A stretch of 64,000 nucleotides of DNA. It comes from Aromatoleum toluolicum (GTDB taxonomy: Bacteria; Pseudomonadota; Gammaproteobacteria; Burkholderiales; Rhodocyclaceae). Below, piece by piece: positions 31,773 to 40,560 of this stretch. The number at the start of each line of letters is the position of its first letter. Position 1 is the stretch's first letter. Made by a program: the position numbers and the translations under genes. The notes beneath the pieces were generated by a model. That model saw only the letters and a program-made list of their open reading frames with translations, was not told where the DNA came from and made no database searches. The stretch covers positions 56,462-120,461 of the forward strand of contig NZ_WTVS01000006.1 of the NCBI RefSeq assembly GCF_012911005.2, given 5' to 3'.

Positions 31773-32417
31773 TCAGAATGTCGGATTTTTGCAGGAGCCT
31801 CTATCCACAATCAAGCCATTGAGAAGTACCGATCTCAATGCTTTGGTAAGGGTCTTTCCCGTTAGTTCGTTCGGCCTCCGATACCATTCAATGAGTACTC
31901 CGTCATGGGCCGCCATCACGATTGATGCCAGTTCATCACTACCGGAATCGGACCGAAATACACCTTCGGTTTGGCCTTGTGCGATCAACTGTTCGACGTG
32001 CCCATACATCCGACGGTAAATGGCCTTAGCCCTTTTCTCAATATCATCTCCGGTACCGGAAAAATCGATGGACACAAGAATAAGCAATAGGACATGCTGC
32101 GGCTTAGTCACCCCTAGGAGTGCTTGCATGTTGATGAATTTCACCAGCTTCGCGTCGGCGAGCGGACCCGCGTTCGCCATGTACTCATCGATCGGATCAA
32201 CAATGTACTTTTCTGCTTCCTCAAGGAGCATCAGCATGATTGCGTCTTTGGTCTTGAAATAGAAATAGATCGCACCCTTGGTCAATCCTGCTCTTGCCGC
32301 GATCATGTCGATCGTTGTCGCACGGTAACCATTTTTGACGAAAAGATCGAGCGCACAGCCCAGTATATTCTCGGTACTGGCCTTCCTCTGCTCTTCCTTC
32401 TTGTTCAGCTTTCTCAT
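31773..32417 (-). CDS. mbdR: TetR-family repressor (MbdR-like)
   Basis: This 214-residue regulator has a TetR N-terminal helix-turn-helix (STENILGCALDLFVKNGYRATTIDMIAARAGLTKGAIYFYF, residues 15-55 or so) and a divergent ligand-binding domain. The ATG at 32417 is chosen because the longer frame runs into IS4-type transposase remnants. It lies on the strand opposite the transporter-ligase genes and converges with mbdA. By position and family it is the likely repressor of the promoters at 24711-24755 and 24956-24983, with an aryl-CoA as effector, as described for Azoarcus sp. CIB MbdR. Confidence 0.83.
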   Translation of the reverse strand: MRKLNKKEEQRKASTENILGCALDLFVKNGYRATTIDMIAARAGLTKGAIYFYFKTKDAIMLMLLEEAEKYIVDPIDEYMANAGPLADAKLVKFINMQALLGVTKPQHVLLLILVSIDFSGTGDDIEKRAKAIYRRMYGHVEQLIAQGQTEGVFRSDSGSDELASIVMAAHDGVLIEWYRRPNELTGKTLTKALRSVLLNGLIVDRGSCKNPTF

Positions 32418-32489
32418 GATGTCTGGAGATGTTCCAATGGATTTGCCTCTCGGCACTTCAGAGAAGGTTGGCAATTTTAAGTGAGAACG

Positions 32490-32660
32490 CCGCATTCTGA
32501 ACGTTCGCCAGCCAGTCGACCTCGGGTTGTCCAGAAAGCGGTACGCGGCCACCGTCTCCGCGGATTGGCCAACAACCATTCCATCAGCACCTTCGCCCGC
32601 TTGTCCAGTTTCTCGTCACCCAGCGCCATCCCCGAAAATTCCTCCGCCACCCAGGCCTTC
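32490..32660 (-). mobile_element. IS4/Tn5-type transposase N-terminal remnant
   Basis: Two overlapping minus-strand frames carry pieces of the N-terminal domain of IS4-group transposases: WVAEEFSGMALGDEKLDKRA with KVLMEWLLANP (about 32653-32560), then in another frame SAETVAAYRFLDNPRSTGW (about 32570-32505). A frameshift separates them and the catalytic domain is absent. It lies directly upstream of mbdR, so the mbdR promoter must lie within or next to inserted DNA. The remainder of 32418-32850 is AT-rich near 32780-32820 and shows no gene. Confidence 0.72.
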
Positions 32661-32850
32661 GTCGCCAATCGGTCACCCAAACTGTAAGAGTAGACGCATT
32701 TTACGCTGAGTTTACAATCGCTTGGTGTAAGTGATTGAAGGTCAATGGATATTTCGGTCGGCGCGTTGGTGGTGAAGAGTTGTGTATAATAATATAAATT
32801 ACAAGAGTATTTCGTGATGTACGGAATTGATGGATACCTGACTTCGAGCA

Positions 32851-33507
32851 TCACCGCGCGGGCCGGGATGCCCACTTACACTCGAGGCAGTGGCTTTTCG
32901 TGAGCATCGACAGTTGAATCAGCTCGCCCAACGAGCGGACGCCCAGCTTGCTCATCAGCCGCCCCCTATGCGCCTCCACGGTTTTGGGGCTGATCCCGAG
33001 AAGTCGGGCGATTTCCTTGCTGCTATTTCCATCGACGACGAGATCGAAGATTTCCTTTTCCCTCAGTGAGAGGCTTTCCAGGCAATCACGATATTTGTCG
33101 CGCTCACTTTGCTTGCCGATCGCCTCCTTACTCTGAGTCAGCGCAGCATTGACCGCATCAAGCAGATCCTGATTGCGATAGGGCTTCTGCAAGAAATCTA
33201 TTGCGCCCTTCTTGATCGCCTGCGCGCCCATCTGCGCATCCCCGTATGCCGAGAGAAAAATGATCGGCAAATTGAAGCCGCGCTGGCACAAGATCTCTTG
33301 AAGCTGCAGCCCGCTAAGCGCCTGCATTCTCACGTCAAGGATCAGGCAACCGTAGGAACCTGAAATATCCGCGTCGAGAAACGCTTGCGGCGAGTCGTAC
33401 ATCTTCACGTCTAGCGCGATCGAACCAAGCAACCAGCTCAACGAATGGCGGACCGACTCTTCATCATCGACGACGAACACGGTCGGCGAAAGGTTTTCGA
33501 CCTGCAT
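32851..33507 (-). CDS. tdiR: Response regulator of the toluene two-component system (FixJ type)
   Basis: This 218-residue protein has an N-terminal receiver domain, with acidic residues at FVVDDEESVR, phospho-acceptor Asp58 in CLILDVRM and Lys108 in FLQKPY. Its C-terminal LuxR-type helix-turn-helix contains LSLREKEIFDLVVDGNSSKEIA (written across two helices) and SPKTVEAHRGRLMSKLG. It corresponds to TdiR/TutB, the activator of bss and bbs promoters in Azoarcus and Thauera. It follows tdiS after 69 bases and is transcribed away from bssD. Its probable binding element is found at 35368-35388, 56654-56677 and 63834-63857. Confidence 0.9.
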   Translation of the reverse strand: MQVENLSPTVFVVDDEESVRHSLSWLLGSIALDVKMYDSPQAFLDADISGSYGCLILDVRMQALSGLQLQEILCQRGFNLPIIFLSAYGDAQMGAQAIKKGAIDFLQKPYRNQDLLDAVNAALTQSKEAIGKQSERDKYRDCLESLSLREKEIFDLVVDGNSSKEIARLLGISPKTVEAHRGRLMSKLGVRSLGELIQLSMLTKSHCLECKWASRPAR

Positions 33508-33576
33508 TGTCTCCTCCTTTGTTCATGGCCTTCGCCGCCCGAGACTCTTCGGTCTTCATGTCGGCGCGGACCTCTC

Positions 33577-35214
33577 CTACATCGGCAAGGTGAATTGAAA
33601 CCGTGATCCCCCCCTGCCGATCCTCGAAAACGAAAGCTGCCCGCCGTGCGACTCGACGATCGAGCGGCAGATCGTCAAGCCAATGCCCATCCCATCGGGC
33701 TTCGTGGAAAAGTATGGTTCAAACACACGCTTCGCGGACCGCTTCTCCAGGCCCGTGCCGTGGTCCTGGACGAAAACCTTCATCGCCCCACCCTCGCCGA
33801 CTATCTCGCTTCCGATGACGAGCTTGCGCGCCTCGGATGGCAGGCCCGTCATCGCCTCCATGCCGTTCTTCATCAGGTTGAACAAGACTTGCTGGATCTC
33901 TACCTTGCACAGCGGCACCAGCGGTGGATCCTCCAGTAATCGGAGGTCGACACTGACATCATGACGACGGACCTCGAAATTGAGGAACGAGAGCGCATCC
34001 TTGATCACCTCGTTGATGTTCTCGGGCTCCTTGTCCGGTTTATGCTTGCAGACGAACTCCTTGACGTGGCGCAGTATCTCGCCCGCTTGCTCGAGATACT
34101 TCAGCGCGAACCCCATGGACTCCGAAATCTCCCCCACGCCTTCGACCCGCTCGAGACGGAGCATGCAGCCGTTCAGGTAATTGACCGCCGACACCAGCGG
34201 CTGCCCCATCTGGTGCGCGAGGGCGGCCGCCATTTCGGCCATCGAGTTGATCCGGCCGAGCCGCGTGAGCTCCGCGTGGCGCAGCCGTTCGAGCTCTTCG
34301 ATGCGCTTGCGGTAGGTAATGTCGGTGAAGGCGGCGACGACGAACTGCCGGTCCTTGCGCTCGATCAGCGACGAGCTGACGCTCAGCCAGCGCAGCTTGC
34401 GCGCCTTCTCGTCGCGCATCCCGATTTCGATGTTGTTGATCGAATCCTTCTGAAAATCGCGGATCTGCCACGGCAGGCGGTGCCGCGGGATCTCCGTTCC
34501 GTCGTGCAGGAAGAAGCGCAGCGGCAGTTTCCGCCAGCTCTCGGGCGAGGCGCGCCGCAAGCCGGCCATCTCCGCGAATTGGCAATTGGCCTCGAGGATG
34601 TCGCCCTGCGGATCGGTGATCGAAATCCCGATCGGCAGCATGTGGAAGAGCTTCTGGTATTTCTCGCGATTTTCGTTCGCGGCCTCCTCGGCGCGCTGGC
34701 GCGTCGCGACTTCCTCCTCCAGGCTCGCAACGTGCCGGCTAAGCTCCACCGTCCGCTGCTGCACGACGATTTCGAGCTTCTCGACGTCGGCCTTCAATTC
34801 ATCCTCGATCCGCTTGTGCTCGGAGATGTCCTGCACCACCCAGATACTTCCGAGTTGCAGGTTGCGCGGGTCGAGCAGCGTGCCAGTGACGATGCACCAG
34901 ATCAAGGTGCCATCCTTCCGAACGAACGGACGCTCGTCCTTGAAAGTGTGCTCGCGCTCGAAAAAATGGCCGTACTTCCGGCCGATTGTCGAAAACGATT
35001 CGTCGCTCGGGTAGTGCACCCGGACCGATTGGTTGTCGAGTTCTCCGGGCTCGTATCCGAACAATTCCTCGTATCGTCGGTTACAGCGCTTGATCGTGCG
35101 GTTTCGGAGATGGCAGATGGCCACGGGCGTGTTGCGGAAGATCGCCTCGTAGCCGACCGAGACGTCCTCGCCCTGCTCATCGTCGAATTCCACCGCGACC
35201 ACGTCATTCTTCAT
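33577..35214 (-). CDS. tdiS: Sensor histidine kinase of the toluene two-component system, two PAS domains
   Basis: This 545-residue cytoplasmic kinase has no membrane segments. PAS domain 1 covers about residues 20-130 (EAIFRNTPVAICHLRNRTI to WVVQDISEHKRIEDE), a coiled-coil linker about 135-185, and PAS domain 2 about 185-310 (KLFHMLPIGISITDPQGDILE). These are followed by the HisKA helix with His334 in MAAALAHQMGQPL and an HATPase domain with NLMKNGMEAM, VQDHGTGLEKR and GMGIGLTICRSIVESHGG. This matches TdiS/TutC, which is thought to sense aromatic hydrocarbon, and possibly redox state, through the PAS domains. It is divergent from bssD with a 305-bp control region between. Confidence 0.9.
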   Translation of the reverse strand: MKNDVVAVEFDDEQGEDVSVGYEAIFRNTPVAICHLRNRTIKRCNRRYEELFGYEPGELDNQSVRVHYPSDESFSTIGRKYGHFFEREHTFKDERPFVRKDGTLIWCIVTGTLLDPRNLQLGSIWVVQDISEHKRIEDELKADVEKLEIVVQQRTVELSRHVASLEEEVATRQRAEEAANENREKYQKLFHMLPIGISITDPQGDILEANCQFAEMAGLRRASPESWRKLPLRFFLHDGTEIPRHRLPWQIRDFQKDSINNIEIGMRDEKARKLRWLSVSSSLIERKDRQFVVAAFTDITYRKRIEELERLRHAELTRLGRINSMAEMAAALAHQMGQPLVSAVNYLNGCMLRLERVEGVGEISESMGFALKYLEQAGEILRHVKEFVCKHKPDKEPENINEVIKDALSFLNFEVRRHDVSVDLRLLEDPPLVPLCKVEIQQVLFNLMKNGMEAMTGLPSEARKLVIGSEIVGEGGAMKVFVQDHGTGLEKRSAKRVFEPYFSTKPDGMGIGLTICRSIVESHGGQLSFSRIGRGGSRFQFTLPM

Positions 35215-35367
35215 GGAGCACTACCTCCTCGCAACCGGCAACCCGGGAACCGGTCTATCTAACCGCGCGCTGGCCCCATTGGCCGCCGATCCGACCCCGT
35301 CAACCCTGAGCACTTCCGATTGTGCGCCCGTGACGCAGCGGCCGCACTAGGGACAACCCCTCTTTGC

Positions 35368-35414
35368 TTAAGTGTTCGCACCAATTGGTCACGTTCGGCG
35401 AATGGTGCTTAAAT
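35368..35414 (+). promoter_or_regulatory. bssD promoter with TdiR-type box
   Basis: The element TTAAGTGTTCGCACCAATTG (35368-35387, next base G) lies 132 bp before bssD. It has a GTG-N4-CAC inverted core followed by the self-complementary CCAATTGG. A -10-like TTAAAT occurs at 35409-35414, 21 bp after CAATTG. The same element and spacing precede bbsA and the gene at 63725. No -35 consensus is present, as expected for an activator-dependent promoter. The 305-bp gap 35215-35519 holds no gene. Confidence 0.75.
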
Positions 35415-35519
35415 TCAATTCACGGGGCCAGACTCGCGCTGCCGAACCTGACTCCTCCGGTGCATGATACTCGTCTGCTTCCAAAATTGTTTGGTTTGCA
35501 ATGAACCGCAGAGGCTGTC

Positions 35520-36518
35520 GTGAGAATTCCTGTTGTTACCGAAATACAGAGGTTCAGCCTGCAGGACGGGCCCGGGATCAGGACGACCATCTTCCTGAAG
35601 GGCTGCCCGCTACGTTGCCCGTGGTGCCACAACCCCGAAACCCAGGACGTGAGACAGGAGTTCTACTATTACCCGGCGCGCTGCGTCGGCTGCGGCCGCT
35701 GCATGGCCGTCTGCCCCGCGGGAACATCCCGCCTGGTGCACAACTCGGACGGCCGCACGATCGTCGAACTCGACCGCACGGACTGTCAGCGTTGCATGCG
35801 TTGCGTCGCCGCCTGCCTGACGGACGCGCGCACCACGGTCGGGCAACGCATGAGCGTCGAGGAAATCCTGCGCGAAGCGCTGTCCGACTCCCCCTTTTAC
35901 CGCAACAGCGGCGGCGGAGTCACCATCAGCGGTGGCGACCCTCTCTTCCATCCTTCGTTCACATTGGAGCTGGCGCGCAGAATCAAGGAGCGCAACGTCC
36001 ACGTCGCCATCGAGACTTCCTGCTTTCCCAAGCGTTGGGAGGTTATTCAGCCGCTGCTGGAATTTGTCGATCTGTTCATCGTCGACCTGAAATCGCTGAA
36101 TCCAAAGAAACATGAAGAAGTCGTTGGTTGGCCACTTCAGCCGATACTCGACAACATCGAGCATCTCATGCGATCCAAGGCCAACATCCGCATCCATATT
36201 CCCGTGATCCCTGGATTCAATGATTCCCCCCAGGATTTCGACGACTATATTAGTTATTTGAGTCGCCATACCATGCAGCTGGAGGGTGTCGATATTCTAA
36301 ATTACCACGTCTATGGAGAAGGAAAATATCGCTCCCTGGGCAGGGAAAAAGAATATCAATATTTAGGTGTGGAAGAGAACCCGCCCGAGAAGGTAGTACC
36401 TCTTGTCAAAGGTTTGAAGCTTGCAGGCATCAAGAACGTAACGATTGGCGGTTTGGTTGGCATCACGGCGGACAAAGACGAGACTGATCGCGATGCCGCC
36501 ACAAGGTGTATTACATAA
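35520..36518 (+). CDS. bssD: Benzylsuccinate synthase activating enzyme (radical SAM)
   Basis: This 332-residue radical-SAM glycyl-radical activase has the CX3CX2C motif as Cys29, 33 and 36 (KGCPLRCPWCHNPE), which binds the SAM-cleaving [4Fe-4S] cluster. An inserted ferredoxin-like domain carries two further clusters: Cys55, 58, 61, 65 and Cys89, 92, 95, 99. The glycine-rich SAM block is SGGGVTISGGDPLFH. It installs the radical on BssA. The start is GTG at 35520, preceded by AGAGG; no in-frame ATG fits the N-terminus VTEIQRFSLQDGPG. It is the first gene of the bss operon, 18 bases before bssC. Confidence 0.95.
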   Translation: MRIPVVTEIQRFSLQDGPGIRTTIFLKGCPLRCPWCHNPETQDVRQEFYYYPARCVGCGRCMAVCPAGTSRLVHNSDGRTIVELDRTDCQRCMRCVAACLTDARTTVGQRMSVEEILREALSDSPFYRNSGGGVTISGGDPLFHPSFTLELARRIKERNVHVAIETSCFPKRWEVIQPLLEFVDLFIVDLKSLNPKKHEEVVGWPLQPILDNIEHLMRSKANIRIHIPVIPGFNDSPQDFDDYISYLSRHTMQLEGVDILNYHVYGEGKYRSLGREKEYQYLGVEENPPEKVVPLVKGLKLAGIKNVTIGGLVGITADKDETDRDAATRCIT

Positions 36519-36536
36519 ACAATAGGAGACTCATCT

Positions 36537-36719
36537 ATGGAAACCACCACATGTAAGCAGTGCGCAAACTTCTTTCCTCTTCCCAAGGATGCCGATGATT
36601 ACGAAGCCGGCAAGGCAGATTGCGTGCGCGAAAAGGAAGATGACAAAGGCAAATACTGGCTCTCCAAACCTATATTCGAGAACAGCACGCGATGTGAAGC
36701 CTTTCACGCGAAACGATAA
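36537..36719 (+). CDS. bssC: Benzylsuccinate synthase gamma subunit
   Basis: This 60-residue small subunit starts METTTCKQCANFFPLPKDAD and has four cysteines: a CX2C pair near the N-terminus, one in KADCVRE and one in STRCEAF. They fit a HiPIP-like [4Fe-4S] cluster as known for BssB and BssC. It binds the large BssA subunit and is needed for a stable complex. The ATG at 36537 has a strong AGGAGA upstream. Base use and spacing match its neighbours bssD and bssA. Confidence 0.93.
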   Translation: METTTCKQCANFFPLPKDADDYEAGKADCVREKEDDKGKYWLSKPIFENSTRCEAFHAKR

Positions 36720-36742
36720 AACCAAAGTTCGAGGAGACTGCC

Positions 36743-39337
36743 ATGAATGACATCGCAAGCGCCAAGGTACTGGAATACAAGGGAAAAACGCTCAATTTCA
36801 CACCTGAAGATCCGGCCGAAGCAAAGATTCCATCCGACGAGTTGCACGAGCATCTGCAAAAGCCGTCGACCGCAAGAACCAAACGGCTGAAGGAGCGTTG
36901 CCGCTGGAAACACGCATCCGCAGGCGAGTTCATCGAAAAGAGCGTCACGGCCGGCATCGAGCGCATGCGCTATCTGACCGAAGCACACAAGGCTAGCGAG
37001 GGTCAGCCGGAAGTCATCCGCCGCGCGCTCGGCTTGGCGAATGTTCTGAACAAGTCAACCCTGGTGCTTCAAGAGGACGAATTCATCGTCGGCTACCACG
37101 CCGAAGATCCGAACATGTTCCCGCTGTATCCCGAATTGTCCCACATGGCGGTTCAGGACTACCTGAGGAGCGACTACTCGCCTCAACCGGCCGACGAGGC
37201 TGCCGCGATCAATGATTACTGGAAGCCGCACAGCCTGCAAAGCAAGTGCCAGCCCTACTTCGACCCGGCCGACCTCGGCCGTATGTACCAGGTCAGCAGC
37301 ATGGAGGCCCCCCCCTTCGCGTCCGGTTACAACAGTATCGTACCGCCCTACGAAACCGTCCTTGAGGACGGCCTGCTGGCGCGCATCAAGCTCGCCGAGA
37401 AACATATCGCCGAAGCCCAGGCCGACATGTCCACCTTCCCGTGGAACGGCACCAAGGGCCTAGACAACATCGCCAAGATCGACCACTGGAAGGCGATGGT
37501 CATCGCCTGCAAGGCGGTCATCAGCTGGGCGCGCCGTCAAGGCCGTCTGTGCCGGATCGTCGCCGAGAATTTTGAAACCGATCCGAAGCGTCAGGCCGAG
37601 CTGCTCGAAGTTGCTGACATCTGCCATCGCGTTCCCGCCGAGCCCTGCAAGGGCCTCAAAGACGCGATGCAGGCGAAGTTCTTCACCTTCCTGATCTGCC
37701 ACGCCATCGAGCGCTACGCGAGCGGCTACGCGCAGAAGGAAGACACCCTGCTGTGGCCGTACTACAAGGCCTCCGTCATCGACAAAAAGTTCCAGCCGAT
37801 GGACCACATGGGCGCGGTGGAACTCGTCGAGATGGAACGTTTGAAGATTTCCGAGCACGGTGCCGGCAAGTCGCGCGCCTATCGCGAAATCTTCCCGGGC
37901 TCGAACGACCTGTTCATCCTCACCGTCGGCGGCACGAACGCCAAGGGCGAGGACGCATGCAACGACATGACCGACGCCATCCTGGAAGCGACCAAGCGGA
38001 TCCGCACTGCTGAGCCCTCCATCGTCTTCCGCTACAGCAAAAAGAGTCGCGAAAAGACGCTGCGATGGGTTTTCGAGTGCATCCGCGACGGTCTAGGCTA
38101 TCCGTCGATCAAGCACGACGAGATCGGCACGGCGCAGATGAAGGAATATGCCAAATTCAGCCTCAACGGCAACGGCGCCACCGACGAGGAAGCCCACAAC
38201 TGGGTCAACGTGCTGTGCATGTCGCCCGGCCTTCACGGTCGCCGCAAGACACAAAAGACCCGATCGGAAGGCGGCAGTTCGGTCTTCCCGGCCAAGGTGC
38301 TGGAAATCACGCTCAACGACGGCTACGATTGGTCGTACGCGGACATGCAGTTAGGCCCGAAGACGGGTGAACTCTCCTCGTTGAAGACCTTCGAGGACAT
38401 CTGGGAGGCCTTCCGCAAGCAGTATCAATACGCGATCAACCTTGGCATCAGCACCAAGGACGTGTCGCGCTACTTCGAGCAGCGCTACCTGCAGTTACCT
38501 TTCGTGTCGGCAATCGACGACGGCTGCATGGAATTCGGCATGGACGCTTGCGCCCTGTCCGAACAACCCAACGCCTGGCACAACGAGGTCTCGACGGTCG
38601 TCGCGGCGAACTCCCTCGTGGCGATCAAGAAGCTGGTGTTCGAGGAGAAGAAGTACACCCTGGAACAACTCAGCCAGGCACTGAAGGCGAACTGGGAAGG
38701 CTTCGAGGAAATGCGCGTCGACTTCAAGCGCGCGCCAAAGTGGGGCAACGACGACGAATACGCCGACAGCATCGTCTCCCGATTCTACGAGGAAGTCATC
38801 GGCGGCGAATTGCGCAAGATCACCAACTACTCTGGTGCCCCGGTCCTGCCGACCGGTCAGGCTGTCGGCCTGTACATGGAAGTGGGTTCGCGCATGGGCC
38901 CGACGCCCGACGGCCGCTTCGGCGGCGAAGCGGCTGACGACGGTGGCATTTCTCCCTACATGGGCACCGACAAGAAAGGCCCGACAGCGGTGTTGCGCTC
39001 GGTGTCCAAGGTGCAGAAGAACCAGAAGGCCAATCTGCTGAACCAGCGCTTGTCGGTACCCATCATGCGCTCCAAGCACGGTTTCGAGATCTGGAACGCG
39101 TACATGAAGACCTGGCACGAACTGAACATCGATCATGTTCAGTTCAACGTCGTCAGCACCGACGAAATGCGCGCGGCGCAGCGCGAACCAGAGAAGCACA
39201 GTGATCTCATCGTTCGCGTGTCCGGCTACAGCGCCCGGTTCGTCGACCTTCCAACCTATGGGCAGAACACCATCATTGCCCGTCAGGAACAGGACTTCAG
39301 CGCGTCCGATCTCGAATTCCTAAACGTCGAAATCTGA
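36743..39337 (+). CDS. bssA: Benzylsuccinate synthase, catalytic alpha subunit (glycyl-radical enzyme)
   Basis: This 864-residue glycyl-radical enzyme adds toluene (or m-xylene) to fumarate. The active-site cysteine is Cys492 (WVNVLCMSPGLHGRR) and the radical glycine is Gly828 (IVRVSGYSARFVDLP), at a spacing expected for BssA. The CMSPG context and length separate it from pyruvate formate-lyase. The enzyme works in the cytoplasm as an (alpha-beta-gamma)2 complex with BssB and BssC after activation by BssD, and is destroyed by oxygen. The ATG at 36743 follows CGAGGAGAC. A strong hairpin follows the gene before bssB. Confidence 0.96.
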   Translation: MNDIASAKVLEYKGKTLNFTPEDPAEAKIPSDELHEHLQKPSTARTKRLKERCRWKHASAGEFIEKSVTAGIERMRYLTEAHKASEGQPEVIRRALGLANVLNKSTLVLQEDEFIVGYHAEDPNMFPLYPELSHMAVQDYLRSDYSPQPADEAAAINDYWKPHSLQSKCQPYFDPADLGRMYQVSSMEAPPFASGYNSIVPPYETVLEDGLLARIKLAEKHIAEAQADMSTFPWNGTKGLDNIAKIDHWKAMVIACKAVISWARRQGRLCRIVAENFETDPKRQAELLEVADICHRVPAEPCKGLKDAMQAKFFTFLICHAIERYASGYAQKEDTLLWPYYKASVIDKKFQPMDHMGAVELVEMERLKISEHGAGKSRAYREIFPGSNDLFILTVGGTNAKGEDACNDMTDAILEATKRIRTAEPSIVFRYSKKSREKTLRWVFECIRDGLGYPSIKHDEIGTAQMKEYAKFSLNGNGATDEEAHNWVNVLCMSPGLHGRRKTQKTRSEGGSSVFPAKVLEITLNDGYDWSYADMQLGPKTGELSSLKTFEDIWEAFRKQYQYAINLGISTKDVSRYFEQRYLQLPFVSAIDDGCMEFGMDACALSEQPNAWHNEVSTVVAANSLVAIKKLVFEEKKYTLEQLSQALKANWEGFEEMRVDFKRAPKWGNDDEYADSIVSRFYEEVIGGELRKITNYSGAPVLPTGQAVGLYMEVGSRMGPTPDGRFGGEAADDGGISPYMGTDKKGPTAVLRSVSKVQKNQKANLLNQRLSVPIMRSKHGFEIWNAYMKTWHELNIDHVQFNVVSTDEMRAAQREPEKHSDLIVRVSGYSARFVDLPTYGQNTIIARQEQDFSASDLEFLNVEI

Positions 39338-39352
39338 AAAAAGCAGCCAAAC

Positions 39353-39378
39353 GGAGGGGCAGCGTTCTGCGCCCCTCC
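39353..39378 (+). other. Intercistronic hairpin between bssA and bssB
   Basis: GGAGGGGC (39353-39360) and GCCCCTCC (39371-39378) form a perfect 8-bp stem with a 10-base loop, 15 bases after the bssA stop. There is no T-run after it (ACCCATAG follows), so it is not a typical terminator. It may protect the bssA transcript from 3' decay or mark a processing site that sets the ratio of the large subunit to the downstream proteins. Confidence 0.65.
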
Positions 39379-39413
39379 ACCCATAGTCAAACCAAATATA
39401 TTGGAGCCATAAC

Positions 39414-39644
39414 ATGGAAGCGGAAAAGAGCTTGCAAAACCAGCCGTATACCGAAGTCGGCACAGCGAAGCCCTGCCGGATCTGCAAGTGGCAAACCCCT
39501 GACCCCACCGATCCGCACCGTGGGCAGTGCACCGCCAACCGCCACGCCATGGGCGGAGTCTGGAAACGCTGGCTTAGGGACGTCGAGAACACGACCTGCT
39601 CCAGGCATGAGGAAGGCAAACTGAGCTTCCGCGACCACGTCTGA
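39414..39644 (+). CDS. bssB: Benzylsuccinate synthase beta subunit
   Basis: This 76-residue protein has four cysteines (KPCRICKWQ, GQCTANR, NTTCSRH), arranged as in HiPIP-like [4Fe-4S] small subunits. The conserved tryptophan-rich segment MGGVWKRWLRDVENT lies between them. BssB caps the alpha subunit and regulates access to the active site in the known structure of Thauera benzylsuccinate synthase. The ATG at 39414 lies 76 bases after bssA, beyond the intercistronic hairpin, with GGAG-like sequence (TTGGAGCC) upstream. Confidence 0.92.
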   Translation: MEAEKSLQNQPYTEVGTAKPCRICKWQTPDPTDPHRGQCTANRHAMGGVWKRWLRDVENTTCSRHEEGKLSFRDHV

Positions 39645-39691
39645 ACACCGGACAGAAGTGGCTTACCTCCCGACCGCGTTGACGATAGATC

Positions 39692-40552
39692 ATGAAAACC
39701 TCTCCTAGCACAAATGGCTTGTTCATCCCGGAAGTGGACCCCTACTACTATGTAAGTACGGAAAACCAGAGCTTTCTCGATAAATTCGCCAAGATATCCA
39801 AAAAGCACCCCGTCAACGTCTTGGTGGTCGGCAAACAGGGCTGCGGCAAGTCCTCTCTGGTGCGGCAATACGCCGCCGTCAACAGGCTGCCGCTGGCGAC
39901 CTTTCAGATCGGCATCCTGTCCGAGCCGGGACAATTGTTTGGTGAATACGCGCTGGAGAACGGGGAAACGCGCTACAAGCAGTTCCTCTTCCCTCAGGCC
40001 ATCCAGACGCCCAACTGCGTCATCCATCTCGAGGAGATCAATCGCCCCGAACACCCGAAGGCGTTGAACATGCTGTTCTCCATCCTCTCCGATGATCGAC
40101 AGGTATGGATGGACGAACTGGGCCTGCTGCAAGTGGCGCCCGGGGTCGTTTTCTTCGCGACGCTGAACGAGGGCGCCGAATTCGTCGGCACGGAGCTACT
40201 CGACCCGGCCCTGCGCGACCGCTTCTATGTCACGACCATGGATTTTCTGCCGAACGAAGTCGAAATGGAGGTGCTGGAAAAGAAGACCGGCGTAACAAAC
40301 GAGCAGGCCAGGGAAATCATCACGGTGGCGAACAGCATTCGCGCCAATGCCGACCTCGGCGTCGACGTTTCCACACGCAAGATCCTGATGCTCGGCGAGA
40401 TGATCGCCGCCGGAGGTACGCTGCGCGAGGCCATCGTGACGAGTCTCCAAACCGACAAGAAGACGCTCGAGTCGGTTTTGCTGTCGCTGCACGTCAATCT
40501 GGGGAAGGTGGAAAAGAGCAAGACCGAATACGTTCAGTACATTGCCGCCTAA
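39692..40552 (+). CDS. bssE: MoxR/NorQ-type AAA+ ATPase of the bss operon
   Basis: This 286-residue AAA+ protein of the MoxR/NorQ class has Walker A GKQGCGKS (residues 47-54), Walker B CVIHLEEIN (109-117) and the arginine finger region LDPALRDRFYV. MoxR ATPases act with VWA-domain partners to insert cofactors or remodel enzymes, and BssF downstream is such a partner. In bss operons the pair is presumed to help assemble or reactivate benzylsuccinate synthase. The ATG at 39692 starts 47 bases after bssB, and bssF starts 8 bases after its stop. Confidence 0.9.
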   Translation: MKTSPSTNGLFIPEVDPYYYVSTENQSFLDKFAKISKKHPVNVLVVGKQGCGKSSLVRQYAAVNRLPLATFQIGILSEPGQLFGEYALENGETRYKQFLFPQAIQTPNCVIHLEEINRPEHPKALNMLFSILSDDRQVWMDELGLLQVAPGVVFFATLNEGAEFVGTELLDPALRDRFYVTTMDFLPNEVEMEVLEKKTGVTNEQAREIITVANSIRANADLGVDVSTRKILMLGEMIAAGGTLREAIVTSLQTDKKTLESVLLSLHVNLGKVEKSKTEYVQYIAA

Positions 40553-40560
40553 GGTTTTCC

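Noticed and set aside
33961..35262. 433-codon plus-strand frame over tdiS
   Set aside because: Low-complexity composition with no motif. The minus strand encodes a clear two-PAS histidine kinase over the same stretch.
39353..39378. Hairpin after bssA as a transcription terminator
   Set aside because: No T-run follows, and bssB, E and F must be co-expressed. Kept as a hairpin of another role.
40105..40560. Extension of bssF to a start at 40105, overlapping bssE
   Set aside because: The extension is in another frame than bssE and reads as arginine-rich filler. The ATG at 40561 starts 8 bases after bssE and gives the expected N-terminus.
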